Shown: in pieces, positions 8,004-14,059 of the stretch
How positions within the stretch are numbered: the first letter of the stretch is position 1
Layout of the letters: each line of letters starts with the position of its first letter
From: CAYRGC01 sp964423795
GTDB taxonomy: Bacteria > Patescibacteriota > Gracilibacteria > Peribacterales > Peribacteraceae
Direction of reading: 5' to 3'
Assembly (NCBI GenBank): GCA_964423795.1
Contig: CAYRGC010000017.1
Coordinates: 1 to 24,097, forward strand
DNA: 24,097 nt
Notes under the pieces: model-generated
Told to the model about the DNA's origin: nothing
The model's input: the letters and a program-made list of their open reading frames with translations, nothing else
Databases searched by the model: none
Made by a program: the position numbers and the translations under genes

Positions 8004-9451
8004 ATCCGTCCGCCACCGCGCAACGGCACGGCACTTCCGCCGATCTCCAGGATCTGTGGATCAACGTGCTCAAGGCGATGAGCGAGAAGCTGCAACGCGG
8101 ACAATTCATCACTTGGTTCAAGGACACGGCCGCGCTCGGCCTGGAAGAGGGGAACTTGGTCGTCGGTTTGCCGCTCCCGATGTTCTTGAACTGGCACATG
8201 GAGCACTACCGCACCCTCACGCTCGAGGTGGCGCAGGGGCTCAACGCCGCCGTCCGCACGATCGTGTACCAGGTGGACGTGGGCCTGAAGGACAACCGCG
8301 AGCGCACGGTCGACCTGCTCGAGCACTTCCCGGAGCCCCGGCGCCGCAAGCTCCCGGGAAAGCAGGAGGTGAAGCTCGCGGAGGGGATCGTGAGCAAGAT
8401 CATCAGCCCGAAGTACACGCTCGAGAACTTCGTCGTGGGTTCCAGTAACCGCCTCGCGCATGCCGCGTGCCAGGCCGTCGCCAGGGACCCGGGAGGGAAA
8501 TACAATCCGCTCTTCCTCTACGGCGGCGTGGGCCTCGGCAAGACGCACCTCCTGCAGGGCGTCGGTAACGCGATCCTCAAGCAGATGCCGAAGGCGGCGA
8601 TCGTCTACACCACCTCCGAGGACTTCACGAACCAGGTCGTCGAGGCGCTCCAGCACGGCAAGATGGAACAGTTCAACCGCCGCTACCGCACGGTGGACGT
8701 GCTCATCATCGACGACATCCAGTTCATCGCGAACAAGGACCGCACGCAGGAGATCTTCTTTCATACGTTCAATACCCTCTACGAGGGCCGCAAGCAGATC
8801 ATCCTCTCCGCCGACCGCCCGCCCCAGGAGCTGCAACTTGAGGACCGCCTGGTCTCGCGCTTCGCCCGCGGCATGATCGCCGACGTCTCCGCTCCCGACT
8901 ACGAGACGCGCCTGGCGATCCTCGCCGAGAAGGCTGCGGATTACGAGCTTTTCATCGACATGAACGTGCTCCAGTTCATCGCGGAGCACGTGACCCGGAA
9001 CGTCCGCGAGCTCGAGGGCATCCTCATGCAGGCCGTGGCGCAGTACGAGCTCGAGCAGCGCATGCCGACCATCAAGAGCATCGCCGAGATCATGCGGAAG
9101 CTCGCCATCGATCCCTACGAGGCGGAGGAGAAGGTGGGATTCGAGGTCGCGCCCAAGCGCCAGCCGACGTTCCAGGACATCCTCGAGGGCGTGAGCCGCT
9201 ACTACTCGGTCTCGGTGCAGGACATGATCGGCCAGAGCCGCGTCCGCGAGATCCTGATCCCGCGCCAGATCGCGATGCACCTCGGGAAGAAGTACCTGCG
9301 CATGAGCTACGTCCGCCTCGGGGAGGCCTTTTCCAACCGCGACCACACGACGGTGATGAACGCCGTGGAGAAGATCGAGCAGAAGCTGCAAAATGATCCG
9401 CAGCTTTTGAGGGAAGTGAGGGCGATTGAGCAGGAGGTGGGGGTGGTGTGA
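8000..9451 (+). CDS. dnaA: Chromosomal replication initiator DnaA
   Basis: The product (483 residues) is the AAA+ ATPase that opens the replication origin. Domain I (LWINVLKAMSEKLQRGQFITWF) is followed by a short linker and the AAA+ core: Walker A GGVGLGKT (175-182), Walker B VLIIDDIQF (234-242), sensor LSADRPPQEL and an arginine-finger region SRFARG. Domain IV carries the DnaA-box recognition signature FSNRDHTTVMNA with R447-D448-H449-T450-T451. The start overlaps the rseP stop, so coupling replaces a ribosome binding site. Unlike the classical arrangement, dnaN does not follow; the next gene is on the other strand. Expression is probably autoregulated through the DnaA boxes in the rseP promoter. 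Length and motifs are normal. Confidence 0.98.
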   Translation: MNPSATAQRHGTSADLQDLWINVLKAMSEKLQRGQFITWFKDTAALGLEEGNLVVGLPLPMFLNWHMEHYRTLTLEVAQGLNAAVRTIVYQVDVGLKDNRERTVDLLEHFPEPRRRKLPGKQEVKLAEGIVSKIISPKYTLENFVVGSSNRLAHAACQAVARDPGGKYNPLFLYGGVGLGKTHLLQGVGNAILKQMPKAAIVYTTSEDFTNQVVEALQHGKMEQFNRRYRTVDVLIIDDIQFIANKDRTQEIFFHTFNTLYEGRKQIILSADRPPQELQLEDRLVSRFARGMIADVSAPDYETRLAILAEKAADYELFIDMNVLQFIAEHVTRNVRELEGILMQAVAQYELEQRMPTIKSIAEIMRKLAIDPYEAEEKVGFEVAPKRQPTFQDILEGVSRYYSVSVQDMIGQSRVREILIPRQIAMHLGKKYLRMSYVRLGEAFSNRDHTTVMNAVEKIEQKLQNDPQLLREVRAIEQEVGVV

Positions 9452-9513
9452 TGTTTGTTTTGCCTCACCCCTAACCCCTCTCCTGAAGGAGAGGGGAATG
9501 TAGGTGTGTTTGC

Positions 9514-9900
9514 TTAGTGTAGTGCGCGTATTTCGCCGAGTACTCGTGCGATTGTTTCAAGGACTCCTGGCAGATCGTCGAAAATTTCTTCATTCCTGAA
9601 CCGGAGGACTCGATAACCGTGTTCCTCGAGCTGCCGCTGACGCTCCGCATCGTATGCTTGTTGGATACGATGGATTTCACCGTCGATTTCCAGGATCAGT
9701 CGTGATTGAACGGAGAAGAAATCCGCGATGAAGGATCCGAACGGGACTTGCCGCCGGAACTTCTCCCCGGCGCAGCCGCGATTCCGCAGGACCGACCATA
9801 GCTTCTTTTCCGCCGGAGTCTGCCGTCGCCGAAGGAGACGGGCAAAAAGCAGTTTGTCGCGGCGCGGGCGCAGGGCCTCCGATAGTTCGGACGTTGCCAT
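9514..9900 (-). CDS. DUF559 endonuclease-like protein
   Basis: The product (128 residues) belongs to DUF559, small proteins of the restriction-endonuclease/Vsr-like fold. Matching motifs are LLRRRQTPAEKKLWSVLRNR (about 21-41), KFRRQVPFGSFIADFF with the conserved Asp 60, and LILEIDGEIH (about 68-77) with E71 and D73, followed by YDAERQRQLEEHGYRVLRFRNEEI. These acidic residues would form the metal site; activity in this family is largely inferred from fold. ATG 9900 was chosen because TATCAT lies exactly 8 bases before it, as at other genes here. A longer frame from ATG 9936 would start upstream of that box. The gene sits alone between dnaA and thrS and is enclosed by inverted hairpin repeats. 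Confidence 0.88.
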   Translation of the reverse strand: MATSELSEALRPRRDKLLFARLLRRRQTPAEKKLWSVLRNRGCAGEKFRRQVPFGSFIADFFSVQSRLILEIDGEIHRIQQAYDAERQRQLEEHGYRVLRFRNEEIFDDLPGVLETIARVLGEIRALH

Positions 9901-9908
9901 AGCGGAGC

Positions 9909-9914
9909 ATGATA
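9909..9914 (-). promoter_or_regulatory. -10 box of the DUF559 gene
   Basis: TATCAT on the minus strand, 8 bases before ATG 9900. The spacing is the same as at five other genes in the window and implies a leaderless transcript. Confidence 0.5.
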
Positions 9915-10010
9915 CTCGTCCTCGAACCACAAACATCCCCCTTCTCCTTGAGGAGAAGGGGTGAGGGGATGGGGCGAACCGTCACATTCCACCTTGCCGC
10001 GCGTCTTCCG

Positions 10011-10019
10011 TGGTACACT
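10011..10019 (+). promoter_or_regulatory. Extended -10 promoter of the thrL-like leader and thrS
   Basis: TGGTACACT (TG-G plus TACACT at 10014-10019) lies 8 bases before the leader-peptide ATG at 10028. TTGCCG at 9994-9999 is a weak -35 with a short 14-base spacer. Transcription should begin at or beside the leader ATG. Confidence 0.6.
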
Positions 10020-10027
10020 TTCCGCAG

Positions 10028-10072
10028 ATGAACTCCGTCTTCACGACGACGGCCACGACGACTACCCTCTGA
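10028..10072 (+). CDS. Threonine-rich leader peptide of thrS (14 residues)
   Basis: The sequence reads MNSVFTTTATTTTL followed by TGA. Seven of 14 codons are threonine (ACG x5, ACT, ACC), clustered at 10043-10066. The ORF starts 8 bases after a -10 box and ends inside the first of three competing RNA helices that lead to an intrinsic-terminator-like hairpin before thrS. This is the classical design of an attenuation leader such as ThrL of enterobacteria, in which the ribosome senses charged tRNA-Thr. Its position before a threonyl-tRNA synthetase gene makes chance unlikely. The peptide itself probably has no further role. Confidence 0.85.
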   Translation: MNSVFTTTATTTTL

Positions 10073-10129
10073 GGGTAGCTCGCGGTCGCATCTGAACCTC
10101 GAGCTTCCCCCGCAGAAGCTTTTTCTTTC
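10063..10129 (+). terminator. thrS attenuator: competing antiterminator and terminator hairpins
   Basis: Four segments are visible. Segment 1 (TACCCTC, 10063-10069) pairs with segment 2 (GAGGGTA, 10071-10077). Segment 2 extended (GGGTAGCTCG, 10073-10082) pairs with segment 3 (CGAGCTTCCC, 10100-10109) with one mismatch, forming the antiterminator. Segment 3 (AGCTTC, 10102-10107) pairs with segment 4 (GAAGCT, 10115-10120), followed by TTTTCTTTC, forming the terminator. A ribosome stalled at Thr codons would cover segment 1 and allow 2:3. One that reaches the stop at 10070 would cover segment 2 and allow 3:4. The scheme is inferred from complementarity. Confidence 0.8.
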
Positions 10130-10148
10130 GTACACCCCTCTCCCCATC

Positions 10149-11948
10149 ATGTCGCCCGCATCCGCCGAACAGCTCCATGCGCTCCGCCACTCCCTGGCCC
10201 ACGCGCTCGCGCAAGCCGTCCTGAAGCTCTGGCCGGACACGCTCATCACGATCGGCCCACCGATCGACACGGGCTGCTACTACGATTTCCTCTTCAAGAG
10301 GCCGATTTCCGACGCCGATTTTCCGGCCATCGAAAAGGAAGTACGTAAGATCATCAACCAGGGACAGACCTTCCGCTGCGACAGGCTCAGCACCGCCGAT
10401 GCCAAGAAGTACTGGGCGTCCAAAGGGCAGCGCTTCAAGGTGGAACTGATCGAGGACCTGGAGAAGACCGAAGGCGCCACCGAGGTGACGCACTACGTGA
10501 ACATCGGTCCGAAAGGGGAGGAGGCGTTCGTGGATCTCTGCCGCGGCGGTCACGTGGAGAACATGAAGGAGATCCCGGCCGACGGGTACAAGATCATGTC
10601 GATTGCCGGTTCGTATTGGAGAGGAGACGAGAAACGCGACCAACTCACGCGCATGTACGTCGCGGCGTTTCCGTCCAAGGAAGAGCTGCAGGCGCACTTG
10701 AAGCAGCTGGAGGAAGCCAAGAAGCGCGATCACCGCAAGCTTGGCAAGGAACTCGACCTCTTCACGTTCAGCGAGCTCGTGGGTCCGGGCCTGCCGCTGT
10801 GGACCCCGCGGGGGACGCTGCTCCGTAACCTCCTCGACGGCTACGTCTGGGAACTCCGCTCCGCCAAGGGCTACCAGCGCGTCACGATCCCGCACATCAC
10901 GAAGAAGGAGCTCTACGAGACCTCCGGCCACTGGCAGAAGTTCCAAAACGACCTCTTCCACGTCCGCACGCGCGAGGGCCACGACTTCTGCATGAAGCCG
11001 ATGAACTGCCCGCACCACACGCAGATCTTCGCGAGTCAAAGCCGCAGCTACCGCGACATGCCGCAGCGCTACGCCGAGACCACGACCTGCTACCGCGATG
11101 AGCAGACGGGTGAGCTCCACGGCCTCTCCCGCGTCCGCGCCTTCACGCAGGATGACGCGCACGTGTTCTGCCGCCGAAGCCAGGTGAAAGACGAATTCCT
11201 GAAGATCTGGGAAATCATCGATGCCTTTTACAAGACGGCGGGTTTCGAGACGCTCAAGGTGCGCCTCTCGCTCCACGACCCCGAGCGCTTCGAGAAGTAC
11301 CTCGGCACGCCCGAGCTCTGGAAGGAGGCGGAGGACGACATCCGGTCGATCGCGAAGGGCAGGGGAGTCGACTACTTCGAGGCGCCCGGCGAGGCGGCGT
11401 TCTACGGTCCCAAAGTCGACTTCATGGCCGTGGACGCCATCGGACGCGAGTGGCAGGTGGCGACGATCCAGCTCGACATCAACATGCCCGAGCGCTTCGA
11501 CCTGTGGTGCATCAACGAGGCGGGCGAGAAGGAGCGCATCGTCATGATCCACGCCGCGATTATGGGCTCGATCGAGCGTTTCCTCTCGATCTTCATCGAG
11601 CACCACGCGGGTCTCTTCCCGCTGTGGGTGGCGCCCGTGCAGGTCGCGATCGTTCCCGTTGCCGGAGCGCACGAAGGCTATGCCAAGGACGTGGAGCGCC
11701 AGCTCCAGGCGATCGGCATCCGCACGGTCTACCTGGATCCCGCCGATTCGCTCGGCAAGCGCATCCGCGAGGGCGAGGGCCAGAAGATCCCGTACCTGCT
11801 CGTGCTCGGCGACAAGGAGGTGGAAGCGGAGGCCGTGGCGGTCCGGAACGTGAAGACGAAGAAGCAGGAGGTCGTGGGACTGGCAGACTTCGTGAAGACG
11901 GTCGCAAGTGATGTGAAAGCGAGGAAGTTGGAGTTGTCGATCGGGTAA
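10149..11948 (+). CDS. thrS: Threonyl-tRNA synthetase, form lacking the TGS domain
   Basis: The product (599 residues) charges tRNA-Thr. It begins directly with the editing domain: HSLAH (H14, H18) and CRGGH (C131, H135) are the four-residue editing site that removes serine. The class II catalytic core follows with MNCPHH (Cys 287), motif 2 YRDEQTGELHGLSRVRAFTQDDAH (His 338) and motif 3 IHAAIMGSIERF (His 468); C287, H338 and H468 match the three zinc ligands that bind threonine. The anticodon-binding domain is at the C-terminus (from about VAPVQVAIVPVA). The N-terminal ~45-residue TGS domain of standard bacterial ThrRS is missing. The usual Arg after the motif 3 His is Ala. No Shine-Dalgarno precedes ATG 10149. 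Expression is controlled by the upstream attenuator. Confidence 0.98.
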   Translation: MSPASAEQLHALRHSLAHALAQAVLKLWPDTLITIGPPIDTGCYYDFLFKRPISDADFPAIEKEVRKIINQGQTFRCDRLSTADAKKYWASKGQRFKVELIEDLEKTEGATEVTHYVNIGPKGEEAFVDLCRGGHVENMKEIPADGYKIMSIAGSYWRGDEKRDQLTRMYVAAFPSKEELQAHLKQLEEAKKRDHRKLGKELDLFTFSELVGPGLPLWTPRGTLLRNLLDGYVWELRSAKGYQRVTIPHITKKELYETSGHWQKFQNDLFHVRTREGHDFCMKPMNCPHHTQIFASQSRSYRDMPQRYAETTTCYRDEQTGELHGLSRVRAFTQDDAHVFCRRSQVKDEFLKIWEIIDAFYKTAGFETLKVRLSLHDPERFEKYLGTPELWKEAEDDIRSIAKGRGVDYFEAPGEAAFYGPKVDFMAVDAIGREWQVATIQLDINMPERFDLWCINEAGEKERIVMIHAAIMGSIERFLSIFIEHHAGLFPLWVAPVQVAIVPVAGAHEGYAKDVERQLQAIGIRTVYLDPADSLGKRIREGEGQKIPYLLVLGDKEVEAEAVAVRNVKTKKQEVVGLADFVKTVASDVKARKLELSIG

Positions 11949-12002
11949 GCAACCAGGCAACCAGGAATCCCGGTTGCTTGGTTGCCTGGAATCCTGGTTC
12001 CT
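11949..12002. repeat. Stuttering inverted repeat after thrS
   Basis: The element begins at the base after the thrS stop. The left arm is GCAACCAGGCAACCAGG, and the right arm is GGTTGCTTGGTTGCCTGG followed by AATCCTGGTT. The word CAACCAGG is repeated on the left and returns inverted on the right, so a long hairpin is expected. Confidence 0.7.
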
Positions 12003-12032
12003 ACCGTCCTGCTCCCTCAACTCCCTCCCGTC

Positions 12033-12041
12033 TGCTACGCT
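12033..12041 (+). promoter_or_regulatory. Extended -10 promoter of the Lgt-like gene
   Basis: TGCTACGCT (TG-C plus TACGCT) lies 9 bases before ATG 12051. No clear -35 is seen. A leaderless mRNA is expected. Confidence 0.5.
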
Positions 12042-12050
12042 TTCAGTCGC

Positions 12051-12974
12051 ATGTTCCAAGCCCTCGAAGTCGGCCCGTTTCTCATCTGGTCCCGCGTTCT
12101 CTTCCTGCTGCTGGGAATCTGGCTGTCCACGGAATTCCTTCTGCGCCTGGCCGAGAGCGCGAATCTGAGCATCCAGCATTTCCGGGAGAAGGCCCTGTGG
12201 TACGTGCTGGCGTTCGTGGTGGGAGGCAGGCTCTTCTCCGTGATCGCGGAGTACCAGGTGTACCTCAAGGATCCGCTGCGCGTTTTCATTCTGTGGGACG
12301 GGAACTTCACGTTCCTCGGCGGAGCGATCGGCATCGGCACGGTGCTCTATCTCCTGACGCGCGAGCATCGGTCGATTTTCCTGCAGTGGCTCGACGTGCT
12401 CTTTCCGGCGACCTGTCTCGGGCTCACGTTCGACTGGGTGGGCTCCTTCCTGAGCGGCGCCTCCTACGGCCAGCCGACGGATCTGATCTGGGGCGTGACC
12501 TACGACGCTCCCGACGTTCGCTACACGATCCCGATCCATCCCGTGCAGCTCTATTACGCGTTCTCGTTCTTCCTCCTGACCTTCATTCTCCTCGTCATCC
12601 GCAAGCGCGCCAAGCGCGTCGGGGCGGAGACGCTCGTGGGCATCATCGCCGCGTCGCTCCTCACGTTCTTCTTCGAGTTCTTCCGGGGGGACTTCGCGAT
12701 CCCAGTCTATGCCGCCACGCTCGATTTCTTCGTCCTGGCGTTCCTCTTCCTCAGCCTCGGCATCTTCGCCGTCGTGGAGCAGCGCATGATCCGAAAAACA
12801 TGGCTTACGTACCAGGTGATCGTGGCCTCGCTGACGCTTGGGTACGTGCTCGTGCGCCCGTGGCTGGAGCTGGAGACGCACGAACTGCGCTTGAGCCAGT
12901 TGCTCGCCGTCCTCGCGCTGCTGGCGACCACCGTGTACGTGGCCGTGGAGCGTCGACGGCACCCGTATTTCTAA
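12051..12974 (+). CDS. Prolipoprotein diacylglyceryl transferase (Lgt)-like membrane protein with altered active site
   Basis: The product (307 residues) has the Lgt layout of about seven hydrophobic helices and local matches to the family: GGRLFSVIAEY (58-68), LWDGNFTFLGGAIG (81-94), a GxxxxG-type signature DWVGSFLSGASYG (128-140), PTDLIWGVTYDAP and IHPVQLYYA (162-170). True Lgt moves diacylglycerol to lipoprotein cysteines. Here key positions differ: the His of the HGG motif is Leu 89, the signature GRxGNFxNxE reads DWVGSFLSGA (Arg, both Asn and Glu lost), and the Arg of RHPSQLYE is Ile. The protein is therefore either an inactive or re-purposed paralogue or a divergent enzyme. ATG 12051 was chosen from the -10 box 9 bases upstream. 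It is probably monocistronic. Confidence 0.82.
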   Translation: MFQALEVGPFLIWSRVLFLLLGIWLSTEFLLRLAESANLSIQHFREKALWYVLAFVVGGRLFSVIAEYQVYLKDPLRVFILWDGNFTFLGGAIGIGTVLYLLTREHRSIFLQWLDVLFPATCLGLTFDWVGSFLSGASYGQPTDLIWGVTYDAPDVRYTIPIHPVQLYYAFSFFLLTFILLVIRKRAKRVGAETLVGIIAASLLTFFFEFFRGDFAIPVYAATLDFFVLAFLFLSLGIFAVVEQRMIRKTWLTYQVIVASLTLGYVLVRPWLELETHELRLSQLLAVLALLATTVYVAVERRRHPYF

Positions 12975-13043
12975 TGTCGAATGACCAATGTCCAATATCT
13001 AAAAGCTCTTTCGACATTCGTCATTAGTCATTGCACATTTCCC
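12975..13043. repeat. Stuttering inverted repeat after the Lgt-like gene
   Basis: It starts at the stop codon. The left arm repeats an AATGTCSAA/AATGACCAA word (TGTCGAATGACCAATGTCC, then AATATC). The right arm starts CGACATTCGTCATTAGTCA and ends TTGCACATTT, the same word inverted. The element after the 281-residue protein gene (14906) and the one at 19342 use related words. Confidence 0.7.
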
Positions 13044-13057
13044 CGGTCCTTCGTCAC

Positions 13058-13087
13058 TTGGTCCTTCGTGGTCCGTCTCCGTATCAT
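13058..13087 (+). promoter_or_regulatory. Promoter of the 116-residue membrane protein
   Basis: TTGGTC (13058-13063), an 18-base spacer and TATCAT (13082-13087), followed 8 bases later by ATG 13096. A leaderless mRNA is expected. Confidence 0.55.
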
Positions 13088-13095
13088 CCCGTCGC

Positions 13096-13446
13096 ATGAA
13101 CGCGTTCCAAGTGCTCCTCTCCGATTCGCCGCTCATCCGCCTGATCCAGGTGGGATTGGTCCTGGCGGTTCTTCTCGACGTGTATCTCGTGTTCTTCGTC
13201 GTCCGCGACGTGCTGCTTCGCACGCAGAACCTATTCGTGCAGATCCTCTGCATCCTGCTTCCCGCCGCGTTCCCCGTGATCGGTTTCCTCGCGTACCTGC
13301 TCGTGCGCCCCTCTCGCACGCTCAAGGAGCGTGAGATGGAGGAGCTCCTGCACCGGCTCCTCGACCAGAAGAAGCAGGAGAGGGTGCATCATGGTGAAAA
13401 GCCCGAGAAACCTGCTGTGAAGCCGCAAAAGCAGGGATCAAAATAG
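13096..13446 (+). CDS. Small membrane protein with two transmembrane helices and a charged tail
   Basis: The product (116 residues) has two hydrophobic helices (about LIRLIQVGLVLAVLLDVYLVFFVV at 13-36 and NLFVQILCILLPAAFPVIGFLAYLLV at 45-70), followed by RPSRTLKEREMEELLHRLLDQKK and a Lys/Pro-rich end. The pair of helices ending in a YLLVRP-like motif resembles the short membrane domain called PLDc_N, found alone in many bacteria. No catalytic residue is visible. The gene has its own promoter 8 bases upstream of the start. It lies in a run of membrane protein genes after the Lgt-like gene. Function unknown. Confidence 0.8.
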   Translation: MNAFQVLLSDSPLIRLIQVGLVLAVLLDVYLVFFVVRDVLLRTQNLFVQILCILLPAAFPVIGFLAYLLVRPSRTLKEREMEELLHRLLDQKKQERVHHGEKPEKPAVKPQKQGSK

Positions 13447-13509
13447 GGACCAAGACACGAATCCCCAGGAGGATTCCCCTTGGGATTTGCCACTTGGGAT
13501 TTGGTTTTT
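13447..13509. repeat. Stuttering inverted repeat after the 116-residue protein gene
   Basis: Directly after the stop, GGGACCAAGACACGAATCC and CCAGGAGG form the left side; CCTTGGGATTTGCCACTTGGG and ATTTGG form the right. The word TTGGGATTTG is repeated twice in tandem on the right and inverted on the left. It ends in a T run (TTTTTTCTC), so it could work as a terminator. The -35 of the next gene lies inside it. Confidence 0.6.
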
Positions 13510-13522
13510 TCTCTGATACCGT
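13494..13522 (+). promoter_or_regulatory. Promoter of the 138-residue membrane protein
   Basis: TTGGGA (13494-13499), a 17-base spacer and TACCGT (13517-13522) preceded by TG-A, ending 8 bases before ATG 13531. A leaderless mRNA is expected. Confidence 0.55.
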
Positions 13523-13530
13523 CCCTGCCC

Positions 13531-13947
13531 ATGGCAACCCTCTCCACCCTCCTCCGCACGCTCTTTTATCCGCTGCCCGCCCGCGCCGCGTACGGCAGCT
13601 CGACGCTTCTGCCGCTCATCGTCCTCTGCGCCGCCCTGCTCGTCGCCGCTTACGCGATCCGCGTCTGGCGGTCCCGGATGGGAAGCGCTCTCTTTAAAAA
13701 GCTCTCGAAGTCCTGGGGAACGGCCTGCTTCTGGTTCGCCGTGACCGGTTTCGTCCTCATCGTGGCCAGGGGGGAGGGGATCCAGTACGTCGCGATGCGT
13801 TTCTGGTGGGTGCTTTGGGCGCTTGCCGCCGCGCTCTTCGTCTTCGTGCAGATCCGCCTGTTCCGCGCCCGTCACTACGAGATCATCCCGACCGTGAAGG
13901 TCGTGGACGCGCGCGACGAATACCTGCCGAAGGCGAAAAAGCACTGA
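13531..13947 (+). CDS. Membrane protein with three transmembrane helices, unknown function
   Basis: The product (138 residues) has hydrophobic segments at about 24-42 (STLLPLIVLCAALLVAAYAI), 62-80 (GTACFWFAVTGFVLIVAR) and 88-107 (FWWVLWALAAALFVFVQI), separated by a basic loop (RVWRSRMGSALFKKLSKSW). A short hydrophilic C-terminus follows (YEIIPTVKVVDARDEYLPKAKKH). I do not recognise a family. The ATG at 13531 is set by the -10 box 8 bases upstream; longer in-frame starts would lie inside the promoter. It belongs to the cluster of small membrane proteins between the Lgt-like gene and eno. Confidence 0.78.
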   Translation: MATLSTLLRTLFYPLPARAAYGSSTLLPLIVLCAALLVAAYAIRVWRSRMGSALFKKLSKSWGTACFWFAVTGFVLIVARGEGIQYVAMRFWWVLWALAAALFVFVQIRLFRARHYEIIPTVKVVDARDEYLPKAKKH

Positions 13948-13974
13948 ATCGCCCGGAAATAGGATGAAAAAATA

Positions 13975-14000
13975 GAATGGCATTTTTGCCAATGGCATTC
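13975..14000. repeat. Hairpin after the 138-residue protein gene
   Basis: GAATG...CATTC encloses GGCA-TTTT-TGCC and a second GGC word. This small palindromic region could be a terminator, though no U tract follows. Confidence 0.35.
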
Positions 14001-14022
14001 GGGCCGCTGAGGTCAGGGAAAA

Positions 14023-14051
14023 TTGACACTCTTCGGCGCCTTGGGGAGAAT
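14023..14051 (+). promoter_or_regulatory. Promoter of the 281-residue membrane protein
   Basis: Perfect -35 TTGACA (14023-14028), a 17-base spacer and GAGAAT (14046-14051), 8 bases before ATG 14060. This is the best -35 of the leaderless set. Confidence 0.65.
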
Positions 14052-14059
14052 CGGCCCCT

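Larger units (their letters stand above)
9463..9968. mobile_element. Putative hairpin-bounded unit carrying a DUF559 nuclease gene
   Basis: Two similar GC-rich hairpins in opposite orientation enclose one gene. Left (9463-9497): CCTCACCCC, TAA, then a perfect 10-bp stem CCCCTCTCCT/AGGAGAGGGG. Right, read on the minus strand (9968-9936): CCTCACCCC followed by CTTCTCC-TCAA-GGAGAAG with flanking Cs and Gs. Both share the CCTCACCCC tail on the outer side. The enclosed DUF559 gene has its own promoter. The inverted ends plus a nuclease suggest a nuclease-associated repeat element similar in principle to REP/RAYT systems. No target-site duplication was established. Confidence 0.5.

Noticed and set aside
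7475..9391. Long minus-strand frame opposite dnaA (and a 977-codon one opposite thrS and the Lgt-like gene, 10062-12995)
   Set aside because: Both are antisense shadows with no domain; the plus-strand genes have complete family motifs.
10020..10148. T-box riboswitch upstream of thrS
   Set aside because: The region is only ~120 bases and has no T-box motif or specifier stem; the leader-peptide design fits all of it.
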